Notes: a model not told the origin generated them from the sequence alone. Counted from the first letter of the stretch, positions 6,611 to 14,788 are shown. The stretch is 16,825 nucleotides of DNA from Candidatus Cloacimonadota bacterium (GCA_030596265.1 JAUVKM010000014.1:1-16825); one strand, 5' to 3'. Program-made: numbers and translations.

Positions 6611-9600
6611 TTAAAATCCTTGTTCAATAAAATCAGCTACTGTTTCGTCAGCATCTCTAATAGCAATAGATTTTAACCAGTATCGCAACTGATTTGGTTT
6701 GATAAGATAGATAATGTTTTTCTCATAAATACGTAAAATCCGATTTATTCTAAGAGTTGAGGATGTTTGGAGTTTTATTAAACTATCTAAATGTTCTTCC
6801 AATTGTTGCTTATTATTTTTAAATTCTTCTAAATCCTGTTTTGGCTTATCTCCAAAATAAAAAGGATAGCAGATGAATGAATTAGTCTCAATCGGCTCTG
6901 CAGCTTTGAATTCTTTGTAAACAGAATTAAGGACTTTCAGATAGATTTTTGCAAAAGCGATTAAATTTTTTGGTTTAGAAGGTTTCATCATTTTTGCTTT
7001 TTCACCTTTTCTTCGGAAGTCGATTTGATATTCTAATACATCATCTATAAGGATTTGTTCGAAAGAAGAGAAGGAAAGTGTTTCAAGATTCTCAGGTGAT
7101 GGAATTGATAAAATGTCACTTTCCAACAATGATGAAGATTTTGAAATCAATACTCTGGAGCTTAATAAATAAAGAGAAAAAACAATATGCTTATTACCTT
7201 TAATATAGGCTTCGATATTTCTTAATTCTTTAATGTCACTCTCAGGAGTATGGATTCCTATTATCTGATTAGTAAAAGTCAAATAGTCATTTTTAAATTC
7301 AACAGGAATGCCTTCTTTTGGTGCGATTTCTCTGATTAGTAAATGAGGATGAGAGAATATCTCTTTTGACTTTTCAGCTTTTCTGTAGAAATATTTTTCA
7401 TTTAAGTTAATAATGGAATTTTTCTTTATTCCATCACTATCAAAATATAATGATTTTTTCAAAGAAATTGTGAGTTTATTTGTTATATAATTGGCAGTAT
7501 ATTTTTTTTCTAATTTATAAAGTTTTCTCTCTTCATCTTTTGAACGATTTTGTTTATTTTTTAATTCAAAAAAAGTTTTTTTTGCTTTAGGTGTTAAGAT
7601 TATATAACCTTCGGCATATTTCCAATTATTATTTTGTTTCTTAGTATCTAAATAATCTTTTAAAGAATTAATGTTTTTAAATCTTTTTGAAAGACGACCT
7701 AATCTTCCTCCACCAAGTAAATTTGCTTTCCAAACCAATCTGTTTTCTATAGCGTCACTGTAAGAAACTCTATGAAAATCATACTTGTCCAATTCGAAGA
7801 ACATTCTTTCTTTTGAACTTGAAGTTCTACGAATTGTGATGTGATAAATATTCTCTTTTGTTAGTGTAGAATTCTCTGCAATAAATGCTGTTGTTGCAAC
7901 TTTAGCTTTGCCATACAAAAATGATTCTAAAGAAGTGAAATCATAAATTATAGGAATTCTAAAATTCTTAAAGAGATGAGTTCTATAGGCAAATGAACCG
8001 GAATTGTATAAAGATGGTCCTGCCGGTTGAATCAGACAAACTTTTGCTTTGGATTTGCTGAGTTGTATTGCAGTCTCAAAAAATAATAAGGCTAATTGAT
8101 TATCAGGAAGCTTTAATCCCCGATTCTTCATTAGATTGTTTTCTACAGTTTTGGAATCAGGTGTTGTTAATTTAGAAACAAAAGGTGGATTTCCAATAAC
8201 TAAATCATATGCATTTTGATATTCATCGTAAGCATTATTTTCATTAAGGATAATTGAGAAATAGTCTTTTTCAATAAGATTTTTTTCAGTTAAATCATCG
8301 AATTTCAGATTTCTTATTTTCTTAGGAGATAGTTGATCACATAAAGCAATAGTTAAGCTAAAGGCTGCTAATTGGATTGATTCTTTTTTAATATCAATTC
8401 CAAAAATTTTGGTTTTCAATATTTTCTGTAAAACTTCAACATTTGGTCTTTCCCAGTTATGTTCTATCCTCCAAGCTTGCACTAATCGCTTAAAAGCAGC
8501 TACCAAAAAGACTCCGGAACCGCAAGCCGGATCTACAACTTTATAATTCTCCGTTTCTTCTATTAGTTCTTGCAATGGCATACATCGATCAATGAGAAAA
8601 TCAACAAGAAACGGAGGTGTATATACAACTCCTTTGACTTTCGGCAAAAATTCTTCATAAATATTACTTATTAACTCAACAGGTAAATAATTAAAAGAAT
8701 ATAATTCCCAAAATTGCAGTTGTTCTTTTTCATCAACATAACCATCAAAAAAATTAATAAATATACTTAAATCTTTATTCTCAAGAATTTCAATTTCATT
8801 TATACTAAGATTAAAGATGTTACCATTAAAATTGGACTCTAAGGTTTGAAAAAGATCAATTATCGCACCAGGTTTGTTCAATACAGAAATAAATGAATCT
8901 TTCGATCCAGAGAACTGCTTGAAGAATCCTGGTTGAAAAATTCTATCTCCATTTTCATCTGTACGCTCTTCTAAATATTTAACCAAAATTGAACGAAGGA
9001 GTAATTTCTTATAAAACTCTTCTGTGTTCTTTATATCTGATGATTGCTCATACTCTACAATATCATTTAACATTTTTTTAAGTTTTTCTAAGAGTAATGC
9101 AAAAGAACTGTTTTCGAACTTGAACTCTTTTTTGAATTTAGTCTCATCCCAGAAGGTTCCATTATCAAGTCGTTTTGCTGAATAAATTGAATCTTGAGAT
9201 AAACTTGCTATTTCGAGCTTCTCTAAAAAAGTAGGTTCATAAAATGAACCATTATATTCTGGTTTTTTGTAACTACTGATGATCGTTACATCTGTTTTTG
9301 TGAAAGCATAAATAAGTGGGATTTTTGCGCTCAGCCATATGTTTTTAACAATCATTCCAAATTCTTCCGGTAAATTGATCTTGTTAGAATAATCGAATAT
9401 ATAAGCTTGAGCTAACGGAGGTCGTGAACTGATTTCAAATTTTCTAAAATACACGTGTGTCACAAAATCGAATCGACAAGCTTCTTCCAGTGCGATTTTG
9501 ATATATGGATCTAATGTTGAAGAATCTATGGCATATAGATTCACAGAATCAATAAAGTTTAATTTTTTTAACTTTTCAGTTAATTTTTCTATCATACGGT

Positions 9601-9616
9601 CAACCAAATTAATCAA
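6611..9616 (-). CDS. N6-adenine DNA methyltransferase (Eco57I/type IIG-like), restriction-modification or defence
   Basis: This 1001-aa protein carries the gamma-class N6-adenine methyltransferase signature: a motif-X-like VYTPPFLVDFL (331-341), SAM-binding motif I DPACGSGVFL (362-371) and catalytic motif IV NPPF (476-479, in DLVIGNPPFV). The first 300 residues are an uncharacterised helical/mixed region in which I see no convincing PD-(D/E)XK site. The long C-terminal half (about 600-950) should hold target recognition. This layout matches large Eco57I-type or PglX-like methylases, which modify one strand of an asymmetric site. With the nuclease-like gene 3 nt downstream it probably forms a two-gene system. 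The frame start is TTG (9616); an ATG at 9595 is an alternative. Neither has a good Shine-Dalgarno, unlike the neighbours. Composition is very AT-rich, for example 11 G+C of 60 in 7501-7560, which suggests transfer. Confidence 0.88.
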   Translation of the reverse strand: MINLVDRMIEKLTEKLKKLNFIDSVNLYAIDSSTLDPYIKIALEEACRFDFVTHVYFRKFEISSRPPLAQAYIFDYSNKINLPEEFGMIVKNIWLSAKIPLIYAFTKTDVTIISSYKKPEYNGSFYEPTFLEKLEIASLSQDSIYSAKRLDNGTFWDETKFKKEFKFENSSFALLLEKLKKMLNDIVEYEQSSDIKNTEEFYKKLLLRSILVKYLEERTDENGDRIFQPGFFKQFSGSKDSFISVLNKPGAIIDLFQTLESNFNGNIFNLSINEIEILENKDLSIFINFFDGYVDEKEQLQFWELYSFNYLPVELISNIYEEFLPKVKGVVYTPPFLVDFLIDRCMPLQELIEETENYKVVDPACGSGVFLVAAFKRLVQAWRIEHNWERPNVEVLQKILKTKIFGIDIKKESIQLAAFSLTIALCDQLSPKKIRNLKFDDLTEKNLIEKDYFSIILNENNAYDEYQNAYDLVIGNPPFVSKLTTPDSKTVENNLMKNRGLKLPDNQLALLFFETAIQLSKSKAKVCLIQPAGPSLYNSGSFAYRTHLFKNFRIPIIYDFTSLESFLYGKAKVATTAFIAENSTLTKENIYHITIRRTSSSKERMFFELDKYDFHRVSYSDAIENRLVWKANLLGGGRLGRLSKRFKNINSLKDYLDTKKQNNNWKYAEGYIILTPKAKKTFFELKNKQNRSKDEERKLYKLEKKYTANYITNKLTISLKKSLYFDSDGIKKNSIINLNEKYFYRKAEKSKEIFSHPHLLIREIAPKEGIPVEFKNDYLTFTNQIIGIHTPESDIKELRNIEAYIKGNKHIVFSLYLLSSRVLISKSSSLLESDILSIPSPENLETLSFSSFEQILIDDVLEYQIDFRRKGEKAKMMKPSKPKNLIAFAKIYLKVLNSVYKEFKAAEPIETNSFICYPFYFGDKPKQDLEEFKNNKQQLEEHLDSLIKLQTSSTLRINRILRIYEKNIIYLIKPNQLRYWLKSIAIRDADETVADFIEQGF

Positions 9617-9643
9617 TATGAAAATGTCAATTTCTTACTTGTT

Positions 9644-9696
9644 TTGTCACAAAGTCAGGGTAAATTTGATGATTCTTGTCACAGAGTCAGGGTAAA
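9644..9696. repeat. Two 21-bp direct repeats, 32-bp period, upstream of the methyltransferase
   Basis: The copies at 9644-9664 and 9676-9696 differ at one base. The shared core is GTCACARAGTCAGGGTAAA (R = A or G), with an 11-bp spacer. They lie 28-80 bp upstream of the TTG start, in a 181-bp spacer with no gene. They could be an operator for the methyltransferase operon or the leftover end of a mobile element; some insertion sequences, such as the IS21 family, have repeated termini. The sequence does not decide between these. Confidence 0.75.
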
Positions 9697-9797
9697 ATGT
9701 GTATTTAATCTGATTATAATTGCTGGATTAAGAGTATTAGCTAAACCTTGAAAAGGATTAATCTATTAGAATTATTGAAAGAAATCTTTTCAAAGCT

Positions 9798-9823
9798 TTA
9801 CTCGTTCAGGAGTGAACGAGTAA
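9798..9823. terminator. Perfect 11-bp hairpin covering the tag stop codon
   Basis: Arms TTACTCGTTCA (9798-9808) and TGAACGAGTAA (9813-9823) are perfectly complementary with a 4-base loop. The hairpin encodes the last eight or so residues of the tag frame (VTRSLLNE) and its TAA stop. It may end the metallophosphoesterase-tag transcript, but no run of Ts follows on the minus strand. It could instead be a small inserted palindromic repeat that replaced the original tag terminus. Confidence 0.55.
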
Positions 9824-10391
9824 CTTCAATTTTCTGGCATTCTTTCCAGCGAAAGCAGTTTTTCAGATGATCATTTACCAGTCCGGTTGCCTGCAGATGT
9901 GAATAAAGAATAATTGATCCCAAGAATTTAAAACCGCGTTTTTTCATATCTTTACTGAGGCGATCTGATAATTCTGTTTTGGCAGGGATCTGAGATACAT
10001 CTGTCCAATTATTAACCAATGGCTTTCCATCTACGAATCCCCATAAATAGTTACAAAAACTGCCGAATTCTTTTTGGATATCTATGAATAATCCGGCATT
10101 GTTCACCGAAGCCTTGATCTTAAGTCGATTGCGGATGATACTGGCATTCTGCATTAGTTCTTCAATCTTTTTCTCATCGTATTTAGTTACTTTCTGTACA
10201 TCAAAACCGTCATAGGCAGCACGGTAGTTCTCTCTTTTCTTGAGGATCGTGTGCCAACTTAATCCGGCTTGTGCAGATTCTAAAACTAAAAACTCAAATT
10301 GTTTCTGATCATCGTAAACTGGTACTCCCCATTCATCATCGTGATAACGGATATATAGTTCGTCGGCTGTTCCCCACGGACATCAGTTCAT
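9798..10391 (-). pseudogene. tag: DNA-3-methyladenine glycosylase I with in-frame stop at codon 3
   Basis: Read from the ATG at 10391-10389, the frame is M-N-stop-CPWGTADELYIRYHDDEWG and then open for 195 codons. It aligns without gaps to E. coli Tag as I recall it (MERCGW...YHDNEWG): zinc ligands C4, H17, H175 and C179, catalytic E38 and W46 all fall at the same numbers. Codon 3, Arg in Tag, is TGA (10385-10383), one C-to-T change from CGA. A strong AAGGAG site still precedes the ATG. The first in-frame ATG, GTG or TTG after the stop is the ATG at codon 80 (10154), which would lose the active site. Tag removes 3-methyladenine from alkylated DNA. It follows the metallophosphoesterase gene by 17 nt. 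Either a fresh nonsense mutation or a sequencing error explains this. Confidence 0.85.
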
Positions 10392-10408
10392 AAAAAGGCT
10401 CCTTTTAT

Positions 10409-13126
10409 TTACTTCAACAACATTATCTTTTTTGAACTTTCCTGATCTCCATTTTTCAATTTAATAAAATAGATACCTGATGAAACATGTATACCATTAT
10501 CATCTGTTCCATTCCAAATAATAGAATGCTGACCCGCTGAGAGCTGACCAGCTGAATTGCTGACAAGCTGTTTCACTTTTTGTCCTTTCAAATTATAAAT
10601 CGTCAGTTTTGCGTTCTTAACGTCCTTTGCGGTTAATGAAAAAGAAATTGTTGTTGAAGGATTGAAGGGATTTGGGTAATTGTTCAATTGTAGATCTGAT
10701 GGAGTTATAAGATTTTCTGCAGAAGCATTGAAGTCAGCTACAACTGAAACAGAAGAATTTCCATTTGCAGGGATATCTATTGAGACATAACAAACCGCAA
10801 ATTCACCAGAATCATCAATTTGAGTTAGAGTTCCATTATAAACCAGATATTCCTCTGCACTAATGGGCATAATAAATTTAAGTTGTGCCTCGATAAAGTT
10901 TAGGTTTTGTGAATTCTCAATATAACAAAATACGCTATCTGCTAAACCATTGTTATCTGGTAAAAATACTGCACTGAGCTCCTCTCCATCCCAGCCTGCA
11001 TAGATCGTATTAGTGGGTTCAAGAGTGCCGTCACTCACATTGATCACTCTATAGGCTCGATTTCCATCACAGGTTGCAGCTGTGGCAAGATTATAGGGAG
11101 TAGTGTTTATATTTCCGGAATTAGAATGGATATGACCATAAAGAACCATCTCAATTTCCATCTCGTCCAGATCGATCTGCTCAGAGAAATCGTAGTGGTA
11201 GAACAGTACTCGTGATTCGCTTTCCAAAGCCATATTAAGATCATCCTCAAGCCATTGCATCTGCAGGTCGGTAAAGCTCTCTTCGCCATAAATATTGAAC
11301 ATATAACTGTCGTAATTCAGATAAGCTTCCATGCCGATAAAATGAACTGGTCCGTAATCGAAGCTATAATTCTGAGTATAATAAGGATCAACGGAAGGAG
11401 GATCCTGCAGCCAGCTCCAGCCGAAGAAGTTCCACCAGTTACGTCTGGCTGTTCCTTGAGAAGGTGGGGATCTGTCCCAACCGCCAATATCATGATTCCC
11501 CGAAGTTAAATAGAAGGGAACTTCCAACTCTTCCAGCAGTTTTTGAGCCTTTGTGTAAACCCGTCGATTTTCAAACTCCTCCATCTCTCCTTCATTTACC
11601 AGATCACCGGTGAATAGAACAAATTCCGGATTGATCAGATTAATGTCATTGATCACTTGCCGCAGATCTTCCACCTCTGTTGAATCGGTTAAAGAGGCGG
11701 GATCGGGATAATAAATATGGGTTGGAAGATGGGAGTCTGTAATATGGATAAAGGAATAATTTGTTTTTAGCTCAGGAATAAGCTGAACAGCATTCCTGGT
11801 TGTATCTGTAATAATTCCATTGGCACTAACGACCAGATCGTAGAGTTCATAAATATCGGGAATGGGAGCAGTAACTGCTAATATCCATCTCTCCAGATCA
11901 GGATTATAAATAGTATTTGAAATATTCAATGGGATAAGCTTATTGTAATGCATCAATTCTGCTGTCCAACCTGTAGTTGATTCGTCAGCCAGACATACAA
12001 TGTTAAATTCTTCATTTGGAATAGTAATCTGGGGGATATTCATAATTGGTCTTTGGATAACAGTTAGAGTATCACCGATCGGGATAGTTTCCAATTGCAA
12101 AATTATATCCTCAATAGAAAAATATTCCACAAAAGTATCATCAATAAAGAATTCCGAAAATTCCAGATCCGCATTGCCGGTTTCTAATCCGGAAAAATTC
12201 AATTTGAGAAGAATTTCCATATTTTCAAAAGAAAAATCTCCATTATATGAAAGAGAAATTGTTCCATTTCCCACCTGTTCAACTTCAATTGTCCCATTTA
12301 CCGAAAGCGTTCCCAATGTTTCATAACCTACATATTCGATCACTTCTGAATTATATTGTAATTCAAATTGATAAGATTGAACTTGCCCATTATTGAAAAT
12401 TGTATGATAAATCGGAATTTCAAATTCTTCTGGAGAGAACAATAATTGTTCTTGAATTGAGATAATATGATTCTCCGGAGCTGATGAAATTGAATACAAA
12501 CTAATTGGATTGAGCTGAAATTCTTCCCAAAAATATGTAACAAATCCACCGATATACAAAGGATAGCCCACTACAAGCGGGATGCCCATTTCCTGCATGT
12601 TCATAAATCCGGTACTAATGGTACATTCTCCGCTTACATCAGCAACTTTCCATTGCCCCCATTCATCGTAAGTTTGTGTAATTGATAAATCATAAGGGCT
12701 AATACCTACTCGTGTGCTTTCTCTAGCTTCGTTTATTGCATTGGAAATTGAAGTAACAAGAGATGCCGGAAGAGAATTTTCTGAGGAGATTATTTCACAG
12801 GAAATTAAATTGCTAAGCTCAGTGAATCCCCAATATTCATAAACTTCCGCTTCAATGATAACGCTATCACCAACTGCTACATTCTGGTTGTTATCATAAA
12901 CATAAATTCCTTGCCAATCACCTCCCCACGAAGATGTGATAAAAAATCTTCCGTTATTAAAATCGGTTCCATCTACAATACCGCCTGTTGTTACAATTTG
13001 ACCTGCGTATGGTGATGGATAAGTTCCATTCCCTCCCTGGTTTGTAGTAAATTGAATGTCATAAATACTGATACTAAATGATACTGTTGTATAGAGAATA
13101 AAAATAATCAGGATATTCTTTTTCAA
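10409..13126 (-). CDS. Exported multidomain metallophosphoesterase with C-terminal sorting domain
   Basis: The start is TTG at 13126, which has AAGGAG directly upstream and opens a signal peptide (MKKNILIIFILYTTVSFS). The ATG 30 nt earlier lacks these. The product is 905 aa. In order it has an OB-fold-like region (about 25-215), a cohesin-like beta domain (about 218-350), and a linker. A calcineurin-like phosphoesterase follows with all metal motifs: DSH (464-466), GDLVNEG (507-513), GNHD (543-546), H644 and GHIH (664-667). A C-terminal FlgD-like/type IX sorting-type domain (about 812-905) contains NYPNPFNPSTTISF and YNLKGQKVKQL. It is probably exported and anchored at the surface, hydrolysing a phosphoester; the substrate is unknown. 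The OB-like domain hints at nucleic acid or glycan binding but is not proof. Confidence 0.88.
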   Translation of the reverse strand: MKKNILIIFILYTTVSFSISIYDIQFTTNQGGNGTYPSPYAGQIVTTGGIVDGTDFNNGRFFITSSWGGDWQGIYVYDNNQNVAVGDSVIIEAEVYEYWGFTELSNLISCEIISSENSLPASLVTSISNAINEARESTRVGISPYDLSITQTYDEWGQWKVADVSGECTISTGFMNMQEMGIPLVVGYPLYIGGFVTYFWEEFQLNPISLYSISSAPENHIISIQEQLLFSPEEFEIPIYHTIFNNGQVQSYQFELQYNSEVIEYVGYETLGTLSVNGTIEVEQVGNGTISLSYNGDFSFENMEILLKLNFSGLETGNADLEFSEFFIDDTFVEYFSIEDIILQLETIPIGDTLTVIQRPIMNIPQITIPNEEFNIVCLADESTTGWTAELMHYNKLIPLNISNTIYNPDLERWILAVTAPIPDIYELYDLVVSANGIITDTTRNAVQLIPELKTNYSFIHITDSHLPTHIYYPDPASLTDSTEVEDLRQVINDINLINPEFVLFTGDLVNEGEMEEFENRRVYTKAQKLLEELEVPFYLTSGNHDIGGWDRSPPSQGTARRNWWNFFGWSWLQDPPSVDPYYTQNYSFDYGPVHFIGMEAYLNYDSYMFNIYGEESFTDLQMQWLEDDLNMALESESRVLFYHYDFSEQIDLDEMEIEMVLYGHIHSNSGNINTTPYNLATAATCDGNRAYRVINVSDGTLEPTNTIYAGWDGEELSAVFLPDNNGLADSVFCYIENSQNLNFIEAQLKFIMPISAEEYLVYNGTLTQIDDSGEFAVCYVSIDIPANGNSSVSVVADFNASAENLITPSDLQLNNYPNPFNPSTTISFSLTAKDVKNAKLTIYNLKGQKVKQLVSNSAGQLSAGQHSIIWNGTDDNGIHVSSGIYFIKLKNGDQESSKKIMLLK

Positions 13127-13186
13127 ATTATCTCCTTGAAAAGTTAAAAAACACAATTTTACTCATAACCAAAAAAAAACAAAACC

Positions 13187-13214
13187 CCATTATTAATGTA
13201 AAGAGAAATAATGG
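13187..13214. repeat. 8-bp inverted repeat in the divergent spacer
   Basis: CCATTATT (13187-13194) and AATAATGG (13207-13214) are perfectly complementary, separated by 12 bases. It lies 61-88 bp upstream of the metallophosphoesterase start and just behind the divergent OmpA-type promoter. It may be an operator or a leader hairpin. The region is very AT-rich, so chance is possible. The rest of the 255-bp spacer (13127-13381) shows only the promoter listed next. Confidence 0.35.
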
Positions 13215-13266
13215 TTTATGAAAGAAATACTTAATAGAGTAAAATATTGTTATGATGATTTTTTAT

Positions 13267-13294
13267 TTGACATATATTTTGAATTTAGTATCTT
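13267..13294 (+). promoter_or_regulatory. Candidate sigma-70-type promoter for the OmpA-family gene
   Basis: TTGACA (13267-13272), a perfect -35 hexamer, is followed after 16 bp by TATCTT (13289-13294). The leader would be about 80 nt, ending in GTGGAGG just upstream of the ATG at 13382. This promoter probably serves the whole rightward envelope cluster. Confidence 0.5.
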
Positions 13295-13381
13295 ATTACA
13301 AATTAAAATAATTCATATTTCTTGATTGATTAGAAGTATTAATTATTATAATTACAAATAAAAAAGAATGTGGAGGCTTAG

Positions 13382-14788
13382 ATGAAAAAATTAGTAGTGT
13401 TATTTGTTATTTTGATTTCGTTAAATGTTGGGTTGAATGCACAAGTTGAAGGCGGTAAACCATACATTGGTATTCATGCAAGTGGTATTAACCTCTTTGG
13501 TGGTGAAGAGACTAACCAGTGGAAAATGTGGAGTGGTGGTCAAATCGGGATATACTTTAGTGAAAGTGTTGGTATGGAATTTTCAGCAAGTAAAGGCTGG
13601 TCACGACCCAAAGATTATGATAATAATATTGATGATAAGTATTATTTAACTTATCTTACTCCGTTATCAATTTCTTTGAAATATAATTTTACTAAAGGCA
13701 TGAAATTCGTACCCTATGCTTCACTTGGTGCCGGAATGTTATTTTGGGATTTGAGAGATGTTTCAAATGTAAGTGATATTAATTTTTCATATTCAGAAGA
13801 ACTTGGCGAATCTGTCTACGATGATACTGATAATTATGCATTTATTGTAATGGGGTTGGGTTTTGAATACTATTTAACCAGGGTAATTGGTATCGAAGCT
13901 GGATTTCACTACAATCACTTGATAAATAATGAACTGAATATGTCCGGTTATGGTCCCATTGATGCAATAGAGACAGGAGTCTTGGAAGCAAGATTGGGAT
14001 TTAACCTTCATTTAGTAAGTGCTAAAGATACTGATGGTGATGGTATTAAAGATAAATATGATGCAGATCCTCTGAATCCTGAAGATTTTGATGGTTTTGA
14101 AGATGAAGACGGAGCACCAGACCCTGATAACGATGGTGATGGAGTTTTAGATGTAGATGATAAAGAGCCGAACATAGCAGAAGATATTGATGGTTTTGAA
14201 GATGAAGATGGTGTGCCTGACCCTGATAACGATGGTGATGGCATTTTAGATGTAGATGATCTGTCTCCAAATGTAGCAGAAGATTTTGACGGCTTTGAAG
14301 ATGAAGATGGATCACCGGATCTTGATAACGATGGTGATAGTATTTTAGACGTTAACGATAAATGTCCGAATGAAGCGGAAACTTTCAATGGTTTTGAAGA
14401 TGAAGACGGATGTCCTGATAAGAAACCTGAGATCGTATTTGAAACAAAAGCACCGATTATACTTGATGGTGTAAATTTTGCTTCGGGCAGCTCTGAACTA
14501 TCTTATGACACAAAAAATGTACTTGGAAAAGTTGTACGCACTCTTAATGACTATCCTGAAATGAAACTTGAAATTAACGGCTATACTGATAATACAGGTT
14601 CACTTAAATTCAACATGAAGATATCAAAGCAAAGAGCGGAATCTGTGAGAAGTTATCTGATCAATCAGGGTGTTCAAGCTGACAGATTGACTGCAAATGG
14701 TTATGGACCTGAGAATCCGATGACTTCCAATAACACAAAAGAAGGAAGAGCTAAGAATCGACGTATTGAATTCTTTAGAACAAAATAG
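13382..14788 (+). CDS. OmpA-family outer-membrane protein with thrombospondin type 3-like repeats
   Basis: This 468-aa protein begins with a signal peptide (MKKLVVLFVILISLNVGLNA, cleavage near 20). A beta-barrel-like region (about 25-212) follows, with alternating aromatic/glycine strands and the segment VIGIEAGFHYNHL. Residues 217-346 are acidic calcium-binding DxDxDG repeats with a 33-residue period. The C-terminal OmpA-like peptidoglycan-binding domain (about 355-468) has NGYTDNTGSLKFNMKISKQRAESV, with D403 and R418 at the diaminopimelate-contacting positions of the family. It should tether the outer membrane to the cell wall, the repeats acting as a calcium-stiffened spacer. A GGAGG site precedes the ATG. 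It leads the rightward cluster. Family placement is firm; the exact barrel topology is inferred. Confidence 0.93.
   Translation: MKKLVVLFVILISLNVGLNAQVEGGKPYIGIHASGINLFGGEETNQWKMWSGGQIGIYFSESVGMEFSASKGWSRPKDYDNNIDDKYYLTYLTPLSISLKYNFTKGMKFVPYASLGAGMLFWDLRDVSNVSDINFSYSEELGESVYDDTDNYAFIVMGLGFEYYLTRVIGIEAGFHYNHLINNELNMSGYGPIDAIETGVLEARLGFNLHLVSAKDTDGDGIKDKYDADPLNPEDFDGFEDEDGAPDPDNDGDGVLDVDDKEPNIAEDIDGFEDEDGVPDPDNDGDGILDVDDLSPNVAEDFDGFEDEDGSPDLDNDGDSILDVNDKCPNEAETFNGFEDEDGCPDKKPEIVFETKAPIILDGVNFASGSSELSYDTKNVLGKVVRTLNDYPEMKLEINGYTDNTGSLKFNMKISKQRAESVRSYLINQGVQADRLTANGYGPENPMTSNNTKEGRAKNRRIEFFRTK
14084..14419 (+). repeat. Intragenic tandem repeats, 99-bp unit, encoding Ca-binding 33-mers
   Basis: Three full units (residues 235-267, 268-300, 301-333) and a 13-residue fourth start encode the pattern D(F/I)DGFEDEDGxPDxDNDGD followed by ILDVxDxxPNxAE. 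Copies differ mostly in variable linker positions. The DNA is similar enough between units for length change by recombination or slippage. Confidence 0.9.

Noticed and set aside
6611..9616. BREX or DISARM system around the methyltransferase
   Set aside because: No PglZ, BrxC/BrxL, DrmA/DrmB helicase or other required partner is encoded next to it in the window; only one nuclease-like gene accompanies it.
8700..9616. A fused nuclease domain in the N terminus of the methyltransferase (type IIG)
   Set aside because: I could not find a convincing D...(D/E)-x-K pattern in residues 1-300; the nuclease motif is in the separate downstream protein. A structure prediction could overturn this.
9798..10154. 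A 118-aa gene starting at the ATG at 10154
   Set aside because: It lacks C4, H17 and E38 of Tag and has no reason to start there; the homology continues upstream to 10391, so it is the remainder of the broken tag gene.
10383..10385. Selenocysteine or recoded TGA in tag
   Set aside because: The position corresponds to Arg3, not a redox or metal residue, and no recoding hairpin was recognised just after it. TGA also ends tldD in a normal ATGA overlap, so a general reassignment of TGA is unlikely.
13127..13156. Start of the phosphoesterase at the ATG at 13156
   Set aside because: It would put ten polar residues ahead of the signal peptide, and the Shine-Dalgarno AAGGAG would lie inside the gene; the TTG at 13126 fits both signals.
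14008..14388. Serine/proline-rich minus-strand open frames opposite the OmpA-type repeats
   Set aside because: They are mirror images of the GA-rich Asp/Glu repeat DNA, have no ribosome binding site and would not be expected in a cluster of rightward genes.
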